Positions 51,701 through 63,310 of a DNA stretch of 64,000 nucleotides are shown one piece after another. The translations under genes and the position numbers were made by a program. The notes under the pieces are model-generated. The model saw only the letters and a program-made list of their open reading frames with translations, was not told the DNA's origin and ran no database searches. Source of the stretch: Atherix ibis (Eukaryota; Arthropoda; Insecta; Diptera; Athericidae). Every line of letters starts with the position of its first letter. Position 1 is the first letter of the stretch. The DNA is taken from the NCBI GenBank assembly GCA_958298945.1, contig OY282609.1:11638326-11702325 (forward strand), read 5' to 3'.

Positions 51701-52937
51701 CAGCAACAGTTGCCTTCATCGATAAGGCAGCATGTGTCTCCTACTCGTACGCAGTCTTTGCCTCATTCAATGGTTATCCATAGTCCTCCAGGAAATCAGG
51801 TATCATTCAATTTTATTATTTTTAATAGCTATATCTCCAAAGCTAACTGCTTATGTTATATTCTTGTAGATGGTTAATTTTAATTCACCAAATCCGACGC
51901 CAAGCTTATCGCCAGACTCATTTGCCGAGCAGGACTCTCCCCTATCACCAACACGAACGAATAGTGGATCAAATCAGAAGTATACAAAGGATCATCCTCA
52001 ACGTCGGGCAGGACATATTCATGCTGAAAAAAAGCGCCGCTACAATATCAAAAATGGATTCGATACTCTACATTCATTAATACCGCAGTTGCAACAGAAT
52101 CCTAATACAAAAGTAATATAAAACGGTTTATTTTTTAATATCAGATTATTGATGTTTATATAAACTTATTTGCAGTTAAGTAAAGCAGCAATGCTACAAA
52201 AAGGGGCTGAGTACATTAAGCAATTGCGAACTGAACGTAACCACCTGAAAGAGCAAATGACTGCTCTTCGAAATGAGCGAGATAATTTGAATATTTCATT
52301 AGCGTAAGTATATCAAAATAGCTCTTCCTTATCAAATCGTATTCTTATTATTAATGGAAAATATGTTGTTTAGTCATCTACACTCAGTGTTGTCAGCCAA
52401 CGGAGCACCTGTTTTGCCACAAAGAACTGAACGAGTACAACAACTTTATACCCAATACGTGCACTATCGAACTAGTATGGATAATTGGAAATTCTGGATT
52501 GTATCCTTTTCAAACAAAAATAATTATTATATATTAATTCATTTAGAAATTTAATCAATATTAGAATGACGTTAATATGATTCCTTAACAACTTCTCTTA
52601 TTTAGTTGGGATTAATTTTAGAACCTCTGCATGCATCCTTTATGGCTAAGGTTTCAGTTACTAGTATAGAAGAACTCTCCCGAACAGCACTTAATTGGGT
52701 GGATCAGCATTGCTCACTTGTAGAATTACGACCAGGTAAAAGAATTTATATTTTGACGCATTAAGTAATATTGAAGTTTTAAAATTTTTAGCTGTAACAA
52801 ATAAACTTCGGTACCTTTCAACAACAACAGATATCCTCTCGGATCCGCCGTCAACACTACAAGAAGAAGTGCTTCGAGCTCTTAGTAATCAAAATGGACA
52901 GCATCCAAATTTAAATAGTTCACAATCAAATCAGTAA
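36741..52937 (+). CDS. Mondo: Mondo, bHLH-zipper glucose-sensing factor (MondoA/ChREBP orthologue)
   Basis: Mondo proteins sense glucose-6-phosphate, enter the nucleus and, with Mlx (bigmax in flies), bind carbohydrate response elements. Coding exons: 36741-37165, 44892-44998, 45810-45883, 48874-48993, 49575-49797, 49852-49944, 50020-50602, 50698-51512, 51570-51799, 51870-52112, 52176-52303, 52374-52500, 52606-52735, 52792-52937. All junctions are GT..AG with matching phases, giving 1147 residues. Mondo conserved regions: IHSGQFMVSHFEAE (59-72), SPKWNHFKGVRLRWKDKIRL (exon 2), EGKYWKRQVSVI and YSKWR (exon 4), DWTSDTLFSAI with PDPREIARGAG and LGPLQPNLDDIDLTF (exon 5). The middle is Gln-rich and low complexity. 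The bHLH starts at about residue 938 (HIHAEKKRRYNIKNGFDTLH), the zipper follows in exon 11, and the C-terminal dimerisation/cytoplasmic domain runs from NWKFWI (exon 12) through exon 14. No breaks seen. Confidence 0.96.
38436..38486. repeat. Perfect 24-bp-arm hairpin
   Basis: The arm ATAAATTATCTTTTGATATT (then AATA), a 3-base loop ATG, and the exact reverse complement. The pairing extends one more base on each side. Confidence 0.95.
41698..41747. repeat. 50-bp near-perfect palindrome
   Basis: ATTCGGTCAATATAAAGTAA on the left pairs with the right arm ending TTATATTGATCGAAT. Only two mismatches were counted and there is almost no loop. Confidence 0.85.
44999..49574 (+). other. Mondo: Mondo introns 2-4
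   Basis: Introns 44999-45809, 45884-48873 and 48994-49574 separate exons 2-5. They are AT-rich and contain no recognisable genes or mobile elements. Confidence 0.7.
50161..51260 (+). repeat. Mondo: CAA/CAG-rich polyglutamine-coding tracts in Mondo
   Basis: Interrupted CAA/CAG runs, for example at 50185-50275 and 51222-51247, encode Gln-rich stretches in exons 7-8. Another occurs in exon 9 near 51675-51710. Such tracts vary in length between species and alleles. Confidence 0.85.
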
Positions 52938-53080
52938 TAGTTATTTGTTAAAAAATATATTTTAAAGTTATAAAACAATTATTTCTAAATTATTAATTAT
53001 AAATTAGTGACTGCAATTTTGGTGATTACATTTTGCAATGAAACAAAATAGCGTGAGCTTATGAAAAAAGTTTTTTTTTA

Positions 53081-53086
53081 AATAAA
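53081..53086 (+). terminator. Mondo: Likely polyadenylation signal of Mondo
   Basis: AATAAA 144 nt after the stop codon. A second AATAAA at 53298 is an alternative. Confidence 0.5.
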
Positions 53087-54177
53087 CAGAAGTACAAGAA
53101 AATTTATAAAATGCAAAATATTATCTTATATTTTTTTTCCTTTCATTAATTTTTATTGTTCATTTTTTTTTGTATTTCAATTTAAGCAATATTGAAATAA
53201 TTTAAACATAAAATATATTAAATATTTTTAATGTGTTTATAATTTTCGTAAATTTTAAAAATCTATTACTTTTATTATTTATTTGATTGAGATTTTCAAT
53301 AAAATAAAATCTTTTATTAATTGTTAGTAAAGACTGTATTTCTTATTATTTATAATTTTATCGAAAAGAGTACCTTAAAAGCAGTTTTTATTATAAAACT
53401 ATTTGTATGCGATGTAAATAATGTTTATTAAAAAATCGCATATATTTTTTGTTTAACAAAGTCATAATTGCTTAATTTATTTTTTTATTAATTTTGTACA
53501 TTTAATTTATGTTGTTATGTTTTCATTCTGTAATAATATTTAATTATTAAAATGAAAATTATGCATATTATTTATTGTTTTCAAAATTTTACTTTAATAT
53601 CAAATTGAATTTATTATTTGGTCTTATGTTTATGTATGTAAAGAATTTCTGTTTTCATAAAAAACGTTCATTAAAATGATTTAATAGAAATATTTAGTTC
53701 TATTCCATAATGTGCCTTAATAATTTTTGGCAAAAATTATATATCTACTGTTTAAAAAAAATTTTTAATTTGCTTAAAAAAATTATGTAAATAAGTAAAC
53801 AATAAACTAGTATAATAAAAAATTTATTGTCTTTTTTTATTTGAAATAATTTGAAATTATGGTATATTTTTTGTAGATTCAATTAAAATAATTTTAAAAA
53901 TATAACTTTTATTGTTTTTTTGTAAATGTAAAGAAATGTGAAATTGTGCTAACTAATCATCAACAAATACGATAATCGGGCAACGAGGTAAGTTGAATTC
54001 GGTTTAAACTGACAGTTGATCGGTTGCGTTTTCATAAACTCTAGATGTCAGTGTTTGTTTAGATAATTCAGAACTTTTCCTAAGAAAATGGATTTTATAT
54101 AATATATAATATCAAAATATGGTTTGTTCACAATAAATCTGTTGAAGACGGTGCAGATTATTTATAAATACTATATA
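53087..54177. other. Mondo 3' flank, no exon found
   Basis: The shared 3' exons of the Gr array would be expected on the minus strand here or up to 55288. I saw no open segment that reads like a Gr C terminus. AT-rich except 53985-54080. Confidence 0.5.
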
Positions 54178-54179
54178 TA

Positions 54180-55072
54180 CGAGGTCTGTTCAAAAAGTAT
54201 CACGAATTTTGAATTTCCGAAGGTTACGTATATTCGATTTTCGATTTTTTGTGGCGTTATGTTGATATTCATGTCTCTCACTTATACCGACAAGTTCGGC
54301 CATTTTGAATATTCAGTTAATTTTTGACAGCTGCTTTGCTTGCACGTGTTTTGGCTCATCTTCGATTTTGGCCCATTTTGGATCAAAAACAGCATCGCAT
54401 TAACATTGCCAACGACCTAAATTTGCTCCAGAGAGCATAACTGGTGACGAATCATGGGTTTATGGTTATGACGTAGAAACCAAAGCTCAATCATCCCAAT
54501 GGAAGCTGCCGCACGAGCCAAGACCGAAAAAAGCGCGCCAAGTTCGGTCGAATGTGACGGTTTTGCTTACAGTTTTCTTCGATTGCAGGGGCGTGCTGCA
54601 TCATGAGTTCTTGCCACAGGGTAGAACGGCCAATAAGGAATATTACCTGCAAGTTATGCGAAAGTTGCGCGAAACAATATGCCAGAAACGCCCGGGTTTG
54701 TCGAAGAACAAAAATTGGCTTTTGCACCATGATAACGCCCCTGCTCACTCATCATTGCTTGTGCGCTAATTTTTGGCCAAAAACAATACACTAATAATGC
54801 CGCAGCCACCGTATTCCCCAGATCTGGCCCCCTGTAACTTTTTCTTGTTCTCGAAACAGATTCTTTGATCCATTTTTTGGAATGGGCAAAAATCGAAGAC
54901 GAGCCAAAACACGTGCAAGCAAAGCAACTGTCAAAAATGAACTGAACATTCAAAATGGCCGAATTTGTCGGCATAAGTGAGAGACATTAGTACCAACATA
55001 ACGCCACAAAAAAATCGAATATACGTAACCCGCGGAAATTCAAAATTCGCGATACATTTTGAACAGACCTCG
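54180..55072 (+). mobile_element. Internally deleted mariner with about 200-bp terminal inverted repeats, 893 bp
   Basis: The ends are CGAGGTCTGTTCAAAA (54180) and the reverse complement ending at 55072, with TA at 54178-54179 and 55073-55074. Similarity between the ends continues inward for about 200 bp (to about 54400 and 54865), which is long for mariner. The interior keeps a transposase core on plus: VTVLLTVFFDCRG, EFLPQGRTANKEYYLQVM, WLLHHDNAPAHSSLLVR (54554-54769), with the DNAPAHS catalytic Asp, then PPYSPDLAPC-like sequence after a frame change. The N-terminal DNA-binding region is deleted, so it can move only if helped in trans. Same family as 1-981. Confidence 0.9.
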
Positions 55073-55288
55073 TATGCATGCATAAAGCAACAATTATGAA
55101 TTGTTTTAGAAAAAAAGTTCCTACGCATTAATAGACTTATTGTTTTGAAAACTTGAAAAAATTAAGCACATGAAATGAAAAAAATAAACACATTTTGTTA
55201 TATTTTAATGAATTTATGAAAATTATACACGTATATACGAATAAATTTTAAATATTTTTATATGTTCATATATGCAATGAAATATTAC

Positions 55289-56179
55289 CTCACTTTTGAA
55301 GTGGTCACAATTTTCAACAAACATCAGGAAAAATGTCAAATGTACTATGATCCACACCGAAATAATAAAACATTCTTGTGAGTTATTCTCTGGACTTGTA
55401 ATTAGAAGGTAGAAATGAAAACAACAATTTGTTGTTATATAGAAAATATAAGTAAACCAGATAAGCCATTGTACTCCAAAACAGGATCCAATATCTTTGT
55501 AAACAGTCTTAATCATTTTCAGAATATCAAAAATTTCAACAAATAAATCGATGTTGCTTTTTTGTAATAGACCCGGTAGTATTTCGTTTAGAAAATGTAT
55601 TCGATCTGCAATCAATTTGATCATAAAATTAGAGATGAAAACCAATAATCCTGCTGTTATCAGATTCATATTATATAAAAACATCAGGCATATATCTACA
55701 AAATGCAGATGTTGTACTTCAAATACTAGTACAGTTATATCCATTAATATGAAAGCAACTAATACTATAAATTGACAGTATAATGTACTATTGGTACGCA
55801 CTGATTTCTTAAAGTGCAATCTTATCTTTTTGTCGATATTAATTATTTGTTTGATAATATTCTTTTGGTGACTGTGTGCCCTCCATGTTATGAGCAGAAT
55901 TAAGTTAAACGTTAATAATGTACTTGTTGTTTCAATAAGACGATCAACTTTATACACTTGCAAAACAAATGAATTAGTTACAGTATTACAATACATAAAA
56001 GTGTATAATACCACTAACGTAAAAATCATGAATATTATAACAATAAGTGCCGAATAGACACGTGTTAAAAATTTTGTAATTAAATTTTTATTTGATTTAT
56101 CTTTTATTAGTATAATCGGAAAAAATCCAATAATTTGTGCCACTCCCAATAATGGGTACATTTTTCGGATAAGAAACAT
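55289..56179 (-). CDS. Gr39a: Gustatory receptor exon, unit A of a Gr39a-type array
   Basis: Insect gustatory receptors are seven-helix ligand-gated channels in sensory neurons. This exon encodes 297 residues with six hydrophobic segments (about 41-62, 82-99, 134-155, 162-188, 237-260, 270-289) and ends CDHFKSE at a phase-0 donor (GTAATA). The seventh helix and the C terminus must come from another exon. The start is M1 or M7 (56161). No final exon is visible between its donor and Mondo; a mariner lies at 54180-55072. A near-copy of part of it occurs at 8936-9070. The family assignment rests on topology, on the ExGT end shared with the other units, and on the position next to Mondo. Symbol by synteny, not by alignment. 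Confidence 0.75.
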
Positions 56180-56480
56180 GTTATAATATTAAGTCCGTTT
56201 GTAAACTGAAGCTAAAACAGCATTCGTCGTTCTAAGTTATTATTGTTGATCAAATTATTGTTTAAAAAAAATGTTGATCTGATTGGAGATTAGACTTTCA
56301 TAAAGCGTCAAAACATAACTATTGAAAGGAAAAATTTGACTAAAATAATTTCATTAATGACTTATCCAATGGCGCAGAACGCCTCATACAGGGTTTTATT
56401 TGATGTTTGAATATTTAACTTGTTGTACTTTAACAAAATATAACAAAATTAATTTAATATAAATTGACATATTTACGTAC
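56180..56480 (-). other. Spacer between Gr units A and B
   Basis: Only 301 bp separate the unit B donor from the unit A start codon, and no exon-like segment is seen. It probably holds the unit A promoter. Confidence 0.6.
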
Positions 56481-57413
56481 TTCCGATTGTGCTCGTCCAC
56501 ATTGTATAGATACGCATGCAATTGCCATCGTATGGTTAATTATCCAAACTAAGCTAAGTATTATTGAAAAGAAAAATTCTACTTTCCTTTTATCATTTGT
56601 ACTACGACGTTCATAACTAATCATATCGTTTATTAAAATATAAATTTCATTAGTAATGGTATAGAATGCATATGTTAAATATACAAGAAAAATTTTACTG
56701 CTGTACTTTTGCATTAAATTGAATGCAAAACAAATAGAATCATAGAAATCGATTAAAATAATAAATTTCTTAATATTGCCAACTTTACAGTTCTTAAAAA
56801 AAATTTCTAAAAAGTTATTATGATATATTAAACGATTTAAAATGATTTGTAATAAAGAATTGTAGTAAACACAAAATCCAAGCGTATAGATTACTTGTAA
56901 TGGATAAATTGTCAAAAGAAAAATAGTATATAAATAAATTTCATCGCGGCTGTTTATTTCAATAACAAAACACACTATAAAAAATATTAAATAATATATA
57001 AAAATATACACTTTGAATTTTTGATTATCTTTCACTGAGAAACCAATTTTATTTCGCATTTCCAAATCAACTTTTAATATATGATTTAATATTTCTAACT
57101 GAATATTATATTTAGAAACGTACAATAACAATAAAATGCAAATACATAATACACATAGAGTCGATTCAACCGATTGATTGTAATTTTCGATGGAGTCTTT
57201 GTTTTTTGAAAAAGTAATTACATCCCAACTCTTGAATATATTTCGTATTGTAAAACCACAAAAAGTGTAAATTGCAAGTACTATAAATACTGAGTAAAGA
57301 CGACTAAAGAAAGACATTTCAAAATGTCCTCTCTTTTTCGTAGTAAAAGGTAAAATACAAAATATTTGCAATATTTTTATTAAAATATTTAAATCGGTTA
57401 ATGTTTTTAACAT
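56481..57413 (-). CDS. Gr39a: Gustatory receptor exon, unit B of a Gr39a-type array
   Basis: 311 residues, intact. It starts MLKTLTDLNILIKILQIFCI and ends VSIQCGRAQSE at a phase-0 donor (GTACGT). It has six hydrophobic segments and closely resembles unit C (shared YLTYAFYTITNEIYILI near the fifth segment), less so A and D. As in the other units, the seventh helix is not encoded. Expected to splice to the same 3' exons as unit A, giving a separate receptor from its own promoter. Confidence 0.75.
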
Positions 57414-57924
57414 TTTTGTGAACGATTTGTTTTAAATTGAAACAGATTAAATAATGAATACTTTTTCGCCTTAAATGTCCATACAAACTGATTAAATGTA
57501 TTTTCGTTTATTTGATAGTAATTACTCAAAAATATTTTTTAATTATCTAATTGAATAATTGACACAATAATATAAGCTAAAACTATTTAATTAGCCCAAT
57601 ATTCATTTGATCTATTGACCAAATCGGTAATTGATTATTTGAAGTTCCCTGAATAATAATATGTGTTCGAATTTATTAGTCAATCCAATTAATTAAAAGT
57701 AGAGTTTTGAGTATAAGGGTTGGTTTTTCAAAATAACTTCATACTATTACGTATAGAATCCACAAGTCTGAGTATCACAAAAATTCTTTTACTTTTACTG
57801 AAAGGCGTGTGGTTTTATTTTCCATTATTTGCGGTAGAGATGCGGAAGAATATTTGGAAAAAATTACAAATTTTCTATATATGGTATTTAAAAAAAAGTA
57901 TTAAAAATTAAATTTTGAATGTAC
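57414..57924 (-). other. Spacer between unit B and the Gr pseudogene
   Basis: AT-rich, no exon recognised; likely contains the unit B promoter. Confidence 0.5.
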
Positions 57925-58710
57925 CTCAATTTTCGCACTTTACAAATTCCAATGAATATTATAAAAGTAATGAATTTTATTATAAGCCAAGTTATAGCTG
58001 CTGTACATTGTTTATATATTTAATGCGAAGTAGTTATATCAACAAATATTTTAAATGCACCATTAATTGCCATGTGCATTAAATACGTTATCCATAAAAA
58101 TCATTGCATTCCAAAACAAACAGTGTTCAATACTTTTACGCACAACTTTGATGCGATTCACATTACCGAGAATATCACTTAACGATCACACTGATAATTA
58201 TTCAAATTTATATGATATAATTCCAATTGTTTAAAATTTGATAAATTTGAAGCTATGATATAATTCCAATTGTTTAAAATTTGATAATAAATTAAGGCTT
58301 TATCAAAATATCATATTAAAATTAAAATTACCATAATTATATTAAGTTTAATTAAAGAAATTGTCATACAACTTTGATAGCAAATAGTATTTATTTTCAT
58401 AGTTATTTTAAATTTAGAATTTATAATATCTGAAATATATCGATTTGTCCATTATGTGCACCTAAGCAAATAATAAGTATTGCATTGGATATAAATATTA
58501 AAAAATTAATTCAACTACCGTATTTATATGAAGAATATATTCATTTGTATAATTTAAACTAGAAAACAAATTTTCATAAATGTTCATCACTGAAAATACA
58601 ATACAAAAATTTATAACGAAAATGGTAGAAACACTATAAATTTTACTATAACTACTCGTACATTTTAAAATCCATTCTGCTTGCCTAACGTAAAAACTGG
58701 GGAACACCAA
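57925..58710 (-). pseudogene. Decayed gustatory receptor unit
   Basis: Minus strand, starting MVFPSFYVRQAEWILKCTSS, then a frameshift near 58500 and stops. Later pieces read FLWITYLMHMAINGAFKIFV and ITWLIIKFITFIIFIGICKV, and the exon still ends at a donor (GAGGTACATT, exon edge 57925) like its neighbours. The middle of the receptor is shortened. A 43-bp tandem duplication (ATGATATAATTCCAATTG..) lies at about 58211-58290. This is a former unit of the array. Confidence 0.8.
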
Positions 58711-59528
58711 ATGAACTGCACTAATGTAAGTATAGGAGAAAATTTTCGAATTACAATAGATTTATATTTCCTTTTGTAAACAAACTAACTGGGGTAATTT
58801 TTTAATTTACTATACTTACACCGCAATGAATATACTTATACAGTTCAATCTAATTGCAAAAATCATTATCGATGAAAAATATCAAATTAAAACCGTGTAA
58901 CCAATCTATTGTATTATGACATTAAATATTAAATATATTTATAAAAGTTTCTTTCGTTCTTGTTTTTTTTAATTATTTGCATAATTTGTAGATTGTAAAG
59001 ATAGAATTCAAATTTTAAATAGTTTGATTTACATTCGCCTGAAAATTACGCAGATAAGAGTTATGAATTTGTGCTATTTTTTATATATGGTAGACTAATT
59101 TATATATTATGGAACTCGACGCCTACTTAAAGCTTCTGCTAATGAAATGCAATATACTACCGATTTTAAATAAGCCAAGTCTATCCACAATAACTTAACT
59201 TGTAGAAGATTTAAAAAAAATTTTTTATGATTAAAATTACAATAGCTCATATTTTAAATGATTTTAAAGCATATTGTGTCTGTTCAAATTTATTCGGTAT
59301 AATATTCTGAAACGTACTCGTATATACACATATGTATATTAGTATTAAGAAAAACGAAATATAAATAAAGCTTTGGTAAAAAAAATTATTACCTAAATTT
59401 CTTACAACGAAATTAAATTTTAAAAAAATTTTAAAATATGATTAATCCTTCTTTTCAAATTTTCATAAAAATATAATATTAAAAAATTTGTTCTGTTTCA
59501 TTAATTTTTATTTTTGAATTGAACTTAC
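58711..59528 (-). other. Spacer between the Gr pseudogene and unit C
   Basis: No intact exon. A short open piece near 59090-59190 on minus (LWIDLAYLKSVVYCIS) faintly recalls the fifth helix of the array receptors and may be a further relic. Confidence 0.4.
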
Positions 59529-60460
59529 TTCAGTTTTCACTTGACCACATATTAACGAAATACCACTGGTAATAGTCAAATATATTACTATCCACGTTGT
59601 GCTCATAAAATAAACACGGAAAAAATTTTGTTCTATTTTCTTAATGATCATAATTTTATCTAATAATATATAAAGTTCATTAGTAATAGTATAAAATGCA
59701 TAACTCAAATATACTAATAGAATAAGTGCGTTATGTTTGGGGATTAAATCGAATCCTTCCTTAAATCGATTATGCAAGTAGATAATTGTTAAAAATTGAT
59801 CAAAATTTTTTTCAACTTTTAGGTTACTTAAAATGTTTAGTAATTTTTTGTTAACATAATTTAAACGAATCAAAAATACATTTACTATAGCAATAAAATA
59901 TGTAAAATATATTACACTGTATAACATTTGTAACGCATATATAAATGAAATATGCCAGGATTTATTAGTAGCTTCATCACGTAAATAAATTTCAATTCCA
60001 AAAATTATAAAATACAATGGTATAAACGATAATACAAAATAAATGTGGTATTTTTTACGATTTTTTGCAATGTACACGTATTGTAGGCTTGTTGTAGAAT
60101 GGAGTCAACTTCCAAAGCAAAGTTCAAGATATCAAGTTGACAATGATGTTTTGAAATGCACAACACTATCAGAAAATAATATGTTAAAATACATAGTAAC
60201 GCTTCAATAAGTTGATTAAAATTTTCTGTTTGGGTTTTTATCAAAAAGAGTCCAATATTTTTCCAATCACTTATCAATTTATACAACATATAAATAGTTA
60301 TTACGCTTAAAAGAGTAAATGCAAAAATTGTATACAATCGACTTTGTGGCTTTTTTACTATTAATCGATGCATTTGCACATTGTAAGTAAAAAAGGGTAG
60401 ACATACAAGCAATTTTAAAACATTAAATAGTATATTTAATTCTTTAAGGATTATTGACAT
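59529..60460 (-). pseudogene. Gr39a: Gustatory receptor unit C with one frameshift
   Basis: The first part (60460 down to about 60070) reads MSIILKELNILFNVLKLLVC to LNFALEVDSILQQAYNT; the second, in another frame (about 60075 to 59529), reads YIAKNRKKYHIYFVLSFIPL and YLSYAFYTITNELYILLDKI, and ends CGQVKTE at the donor GTAAGT. The two align end to end with unit B, so one single-base indel near 60070-60090 separates them. Everything else looks intact. It is either a very young pseudogene or a sequencing error. Confidence 0.8.
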
Positions 60461-60837
60461 TGTTTTCTAATTTTAATATTCGATTTTTACTTTCAATATT
60501 GTTCGACTTTTGCCGTGCATGTTTTTTTAAGTAACTGAGAAAATTCAATGGAATTCTATTCTGCACAATTAGTGTTTAATATAAACTGCATTTAATTAGT
60601 TAATTGTTTGATACTAATCTATTTATCTATATTACATGTATTAACTAAATTAGTTTTTGTAGTATGAATTCTTGAATTAAAAAAAATGTTTAAAACTATT
60701 GTTTTCAAATAGAATCATTTTAATCGTTTACAAATTATAATTATAATGGTCAAATAAAAAAAAAGTTACATTTGTTTTTATATAATGTTATAAATAAACT
60801 TAAATTAATTTGGAAAAAAAAACAACAACAAATATAC
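60461..60837 (-). other. Spacer between Gr units C and D
   Basis: 377 bp, AT-rich, no final exon seen; probably the unit C promoter. Confidence 0.6.
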
Positions 60838-61728
60838 CTCATTTCGAAATGTGTGACATGTTCTACAGATTGTAATAACAAGAATAAATTGTAGGAGCAT
60901 CCATGTTGTACCGGAAGTTATCATCACAATTACAGAAAGTGTAATGGTTTTTGTTGTTATATAAATGTACAGTTTGAATAGATGATTTGTCATTGTATAA
61001 ATAAGACCGATGATATGAACAAGCCATATTACACCGTAGGACTCACTCATTTTCCGACACACAAAATCGATCCGATGTAAAATATCAAAACTTGCCCGAA
61101 CTTTAGAAAATTGTCTGCTTTCGAAAAGTGATTCAAGGACATTATTTATGATACACATTCGCTTCCAAATAAATTTTATTAATATGGTTGATAAAATTGC
61201 CGATCCTCCAAATATTATAATTCTTACATTGCTCAACATAACAAAGTATATAGTAATTGAGCCAGTGGCTAGATCGAATAAAAGTAGACATAAATTCAAA
61301 ATAGCCCAAATAACAACAAGTGAATATTTCTGAACTTTAACATTGTTCACTACAATTATTTCGAAATTTTTCACAATATCAATATCGATATTAATTATAT
61401 TTTCGAGGATATTCAGTTGTGTCGATTGTAGTGTCAGAGAATATAGAAGACACCATGAAACAATACTAGATGTTAATATAGTATCAAAAAATTGGCTTAT
61501 ATCAAATGTTTTATGTTTATCGCCAACATAATGAGCCTTACTAGTAGCCAGATAATAGGCTACAAAAATTATAAATATTATAAAAACGAGCACAGATACT
61601 ATTGAATAAATATAAGAAAACCGATGTTTTATGATTTTATTATTTTTTATACTAAAAAACGGAAAATAGCCAATAATTTTCAAAGCCATTAAAACAGGAT
61701 TCATATCTTTTGTAATATCCATTTTCAA
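60838..61728 (-). CDS. Gr39a: Gustatory receptor exon, unit D of a Gr39a-type array
   Basis: 297 residues, intact. It starts MKMDITKDMNPVLMALKIIG and ends CRTCHTFRNE at a phase-0 donor (GTATAT). Six hydrophobic segments, with features shared with unit A: GYFPFFSIKN against GFFPIILIKD near the N terminus, and the same length. The seventh helix is absent, as in the other units. A second Met (residue 3) is an alternative start. Confidence 0.75.
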
Positions 61729-62160
61729 AACTGAATTCGCTATTAAATACTAACCTCAAATATTATTCGTAATAGAATTGAAGTGTAGTTTTTTCATTAA
61801 ATTAATGATCGTACATTTAATTATCAAACAAAAAAATGAAAAAAAGGAAAGTAAAATATTTATTATTCCAATAACGAATGGGAGTACTGCCTTTTATTGT
61901 TAGTTAGTTTTTCTATTTTCAATATTTCCAATGTATAATAACTATTGTAGTAATTGAATTGCGTATGCATATAGTTCGTATTTTTATGAAAACATTAATC
62001 CAAGTATTAAAATAAACATTTATCTTTGCATTTCAGTACCTCAGAAATTGTTATCTAATTAAATATTTATGTAGGGTTGCTTATATCAAATTTTAAACTT
62101 AAAAGGATATTTTTCCTTGTAATAATAATCAGGATGTAATAAAAGTTTCTTTGAATAATA
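61729..62160 (-). other. Upstream region of Gr unit D
   Basis: AT-rich, likely promoter of unit D; interrupted upstream by the transposon at 62161. Confidence 0.5.
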
Positions 62161-63019
62161 TAGGGTTTTCCAATAAGAGTGATATGATTTCTAAGTGACG
62201 TTTCGGCCATTTGTAATAAGTCATGATCTGTCTTTTTTTCCATTGTATTCAGTTATGTTTACAATTTCATCATGGAGGGATATACGCAAGAACAATGTTT
62301 ATAAACTATTCAATTTTATTATCAAAATAATCATTCTCCAAATTGCAACTTTTCGTGCGCTCACTTTCATGAAAGTGAGCGCACGAAAAGTTGCAATTGG
62401 AGAATGATTATTTGCGAAGAAAATCCACAAATTATTCATGAACATCCATTATATTCACCTAAATTGACAGTTTGGTGTGCTTTTTGGTCTGGTGGAATCA
62501 TCGGTCCGTACTTCTTTCGAAATGAAGCTGGTAACACCGTTACTGTCAATGGAGAGCGGTCTTAGATCGATGATAACCAACTTTTTATGGCCGAAATTAG
62601 AAGAAGTGCAACAATCGAATTATTGCGAGAAAAGTTTGGAGATTCGATTATTTCAAGAAATTGTGACATTGAATGGCCTCCAAGAAGTTGTGATTTAACA
62701 CCATTAGACTATTTCTTGTGGGGTTATTTGAAGTCATTGGTCTTTAGCAATGAACCAGACTCTCTTCAAGCTTTAGAAGTCAATATTGAACGTGTTATTC
62801 ATAACATACGACTTGATTTAGTGGAAAAAGTGCTCGAAAATTGGGTTCATCGAATTCGTTCCTTCAAAAGAAGTCGTGGAGGCCATTTGAATGACGTTTT
62901 ATTCAGAACTTAATTGTATTGATTGTATTTCACATTAAATAAAAAACATTTGAATTTGCCTAACAATTAGTATGTTTTTTTAAAAAATGAAATCATATCA
63001 CTCCTTTTGGAAAACCCTA
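62161..63019 (+). mobile_element. Deleted Tc1/mariner-superfamily element, 859 bp
   Basis: Inverted repeats TAGGGTTTTCCAA..GAGTGATATGATTTC at the left and their complement at the right, with TA on both sides (62159-62160 and 63020-63021). Plus-strand coding pieces: CEENPQIIHEHPLYSPKLTV and WSGGIIGPYFFRNEAGNTVT (62415-62560), then after a frame change LLREKFGDSII and WPPRSCDLTPLDYFLWGYLK (62620-62740), a conserved block of a widespread insect transposase family. The segment that carries the QQDGA catalytic Asp is missing, and a stop follows, so it is non-autonomous. It lies in the spacer between Gr units D and E. Confidence 0.88.
62326..62414. repeat. Inverted duplication inside the transposon, arms of about 44 bp
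   Basis: Arms meet at CACTTTCATGAAAGTG (centre 62369/62370). Left AATAATCATTCTCCAAATTG differs from the right arm only by one extra A. There is no loop. Confidence 0.95.
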
Positions 63020-63310
63020 TATAAATACTGGTACAACAGACTTCAATTTCATTATTTTTATTATTAATTTGAAGAAAAAACTACATTAAATGTGTTCTTA
63101 CATTTTAATAAAAATAATAGCAATAAATTTTATAAAAGTATCGAAAATTTTGTGAAATGTGTTACTTATATAAAAAATTGGTAGCGCTTATACATTTCTG
63201 ATAATCATGTATTACAAGTATTAACGAATTAAAAATTATTTTACACCTCATAAGAATAAAAAGTAGATAAAGAAAAACAATTTTTTAAAATATATTTAAT
63301 TCGTAATTAC
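63020..63310 (-). other. Intron side of Gr unit E
   Basis: Sequence downstream of the unit E donor. About 50 bp at 63214-63265 recur in inverted orientation at 8878-8930. Confidence 0.75.

Noticed and set aside
54000..54085. Minus-strand open segment after TTTTCTTAG, considered as a shared Gr last exon
   Set aside because: In the needed phase 0 it stops at the fourth codon, and in the open phase it is hydrophilic, unlike a seventh helix.
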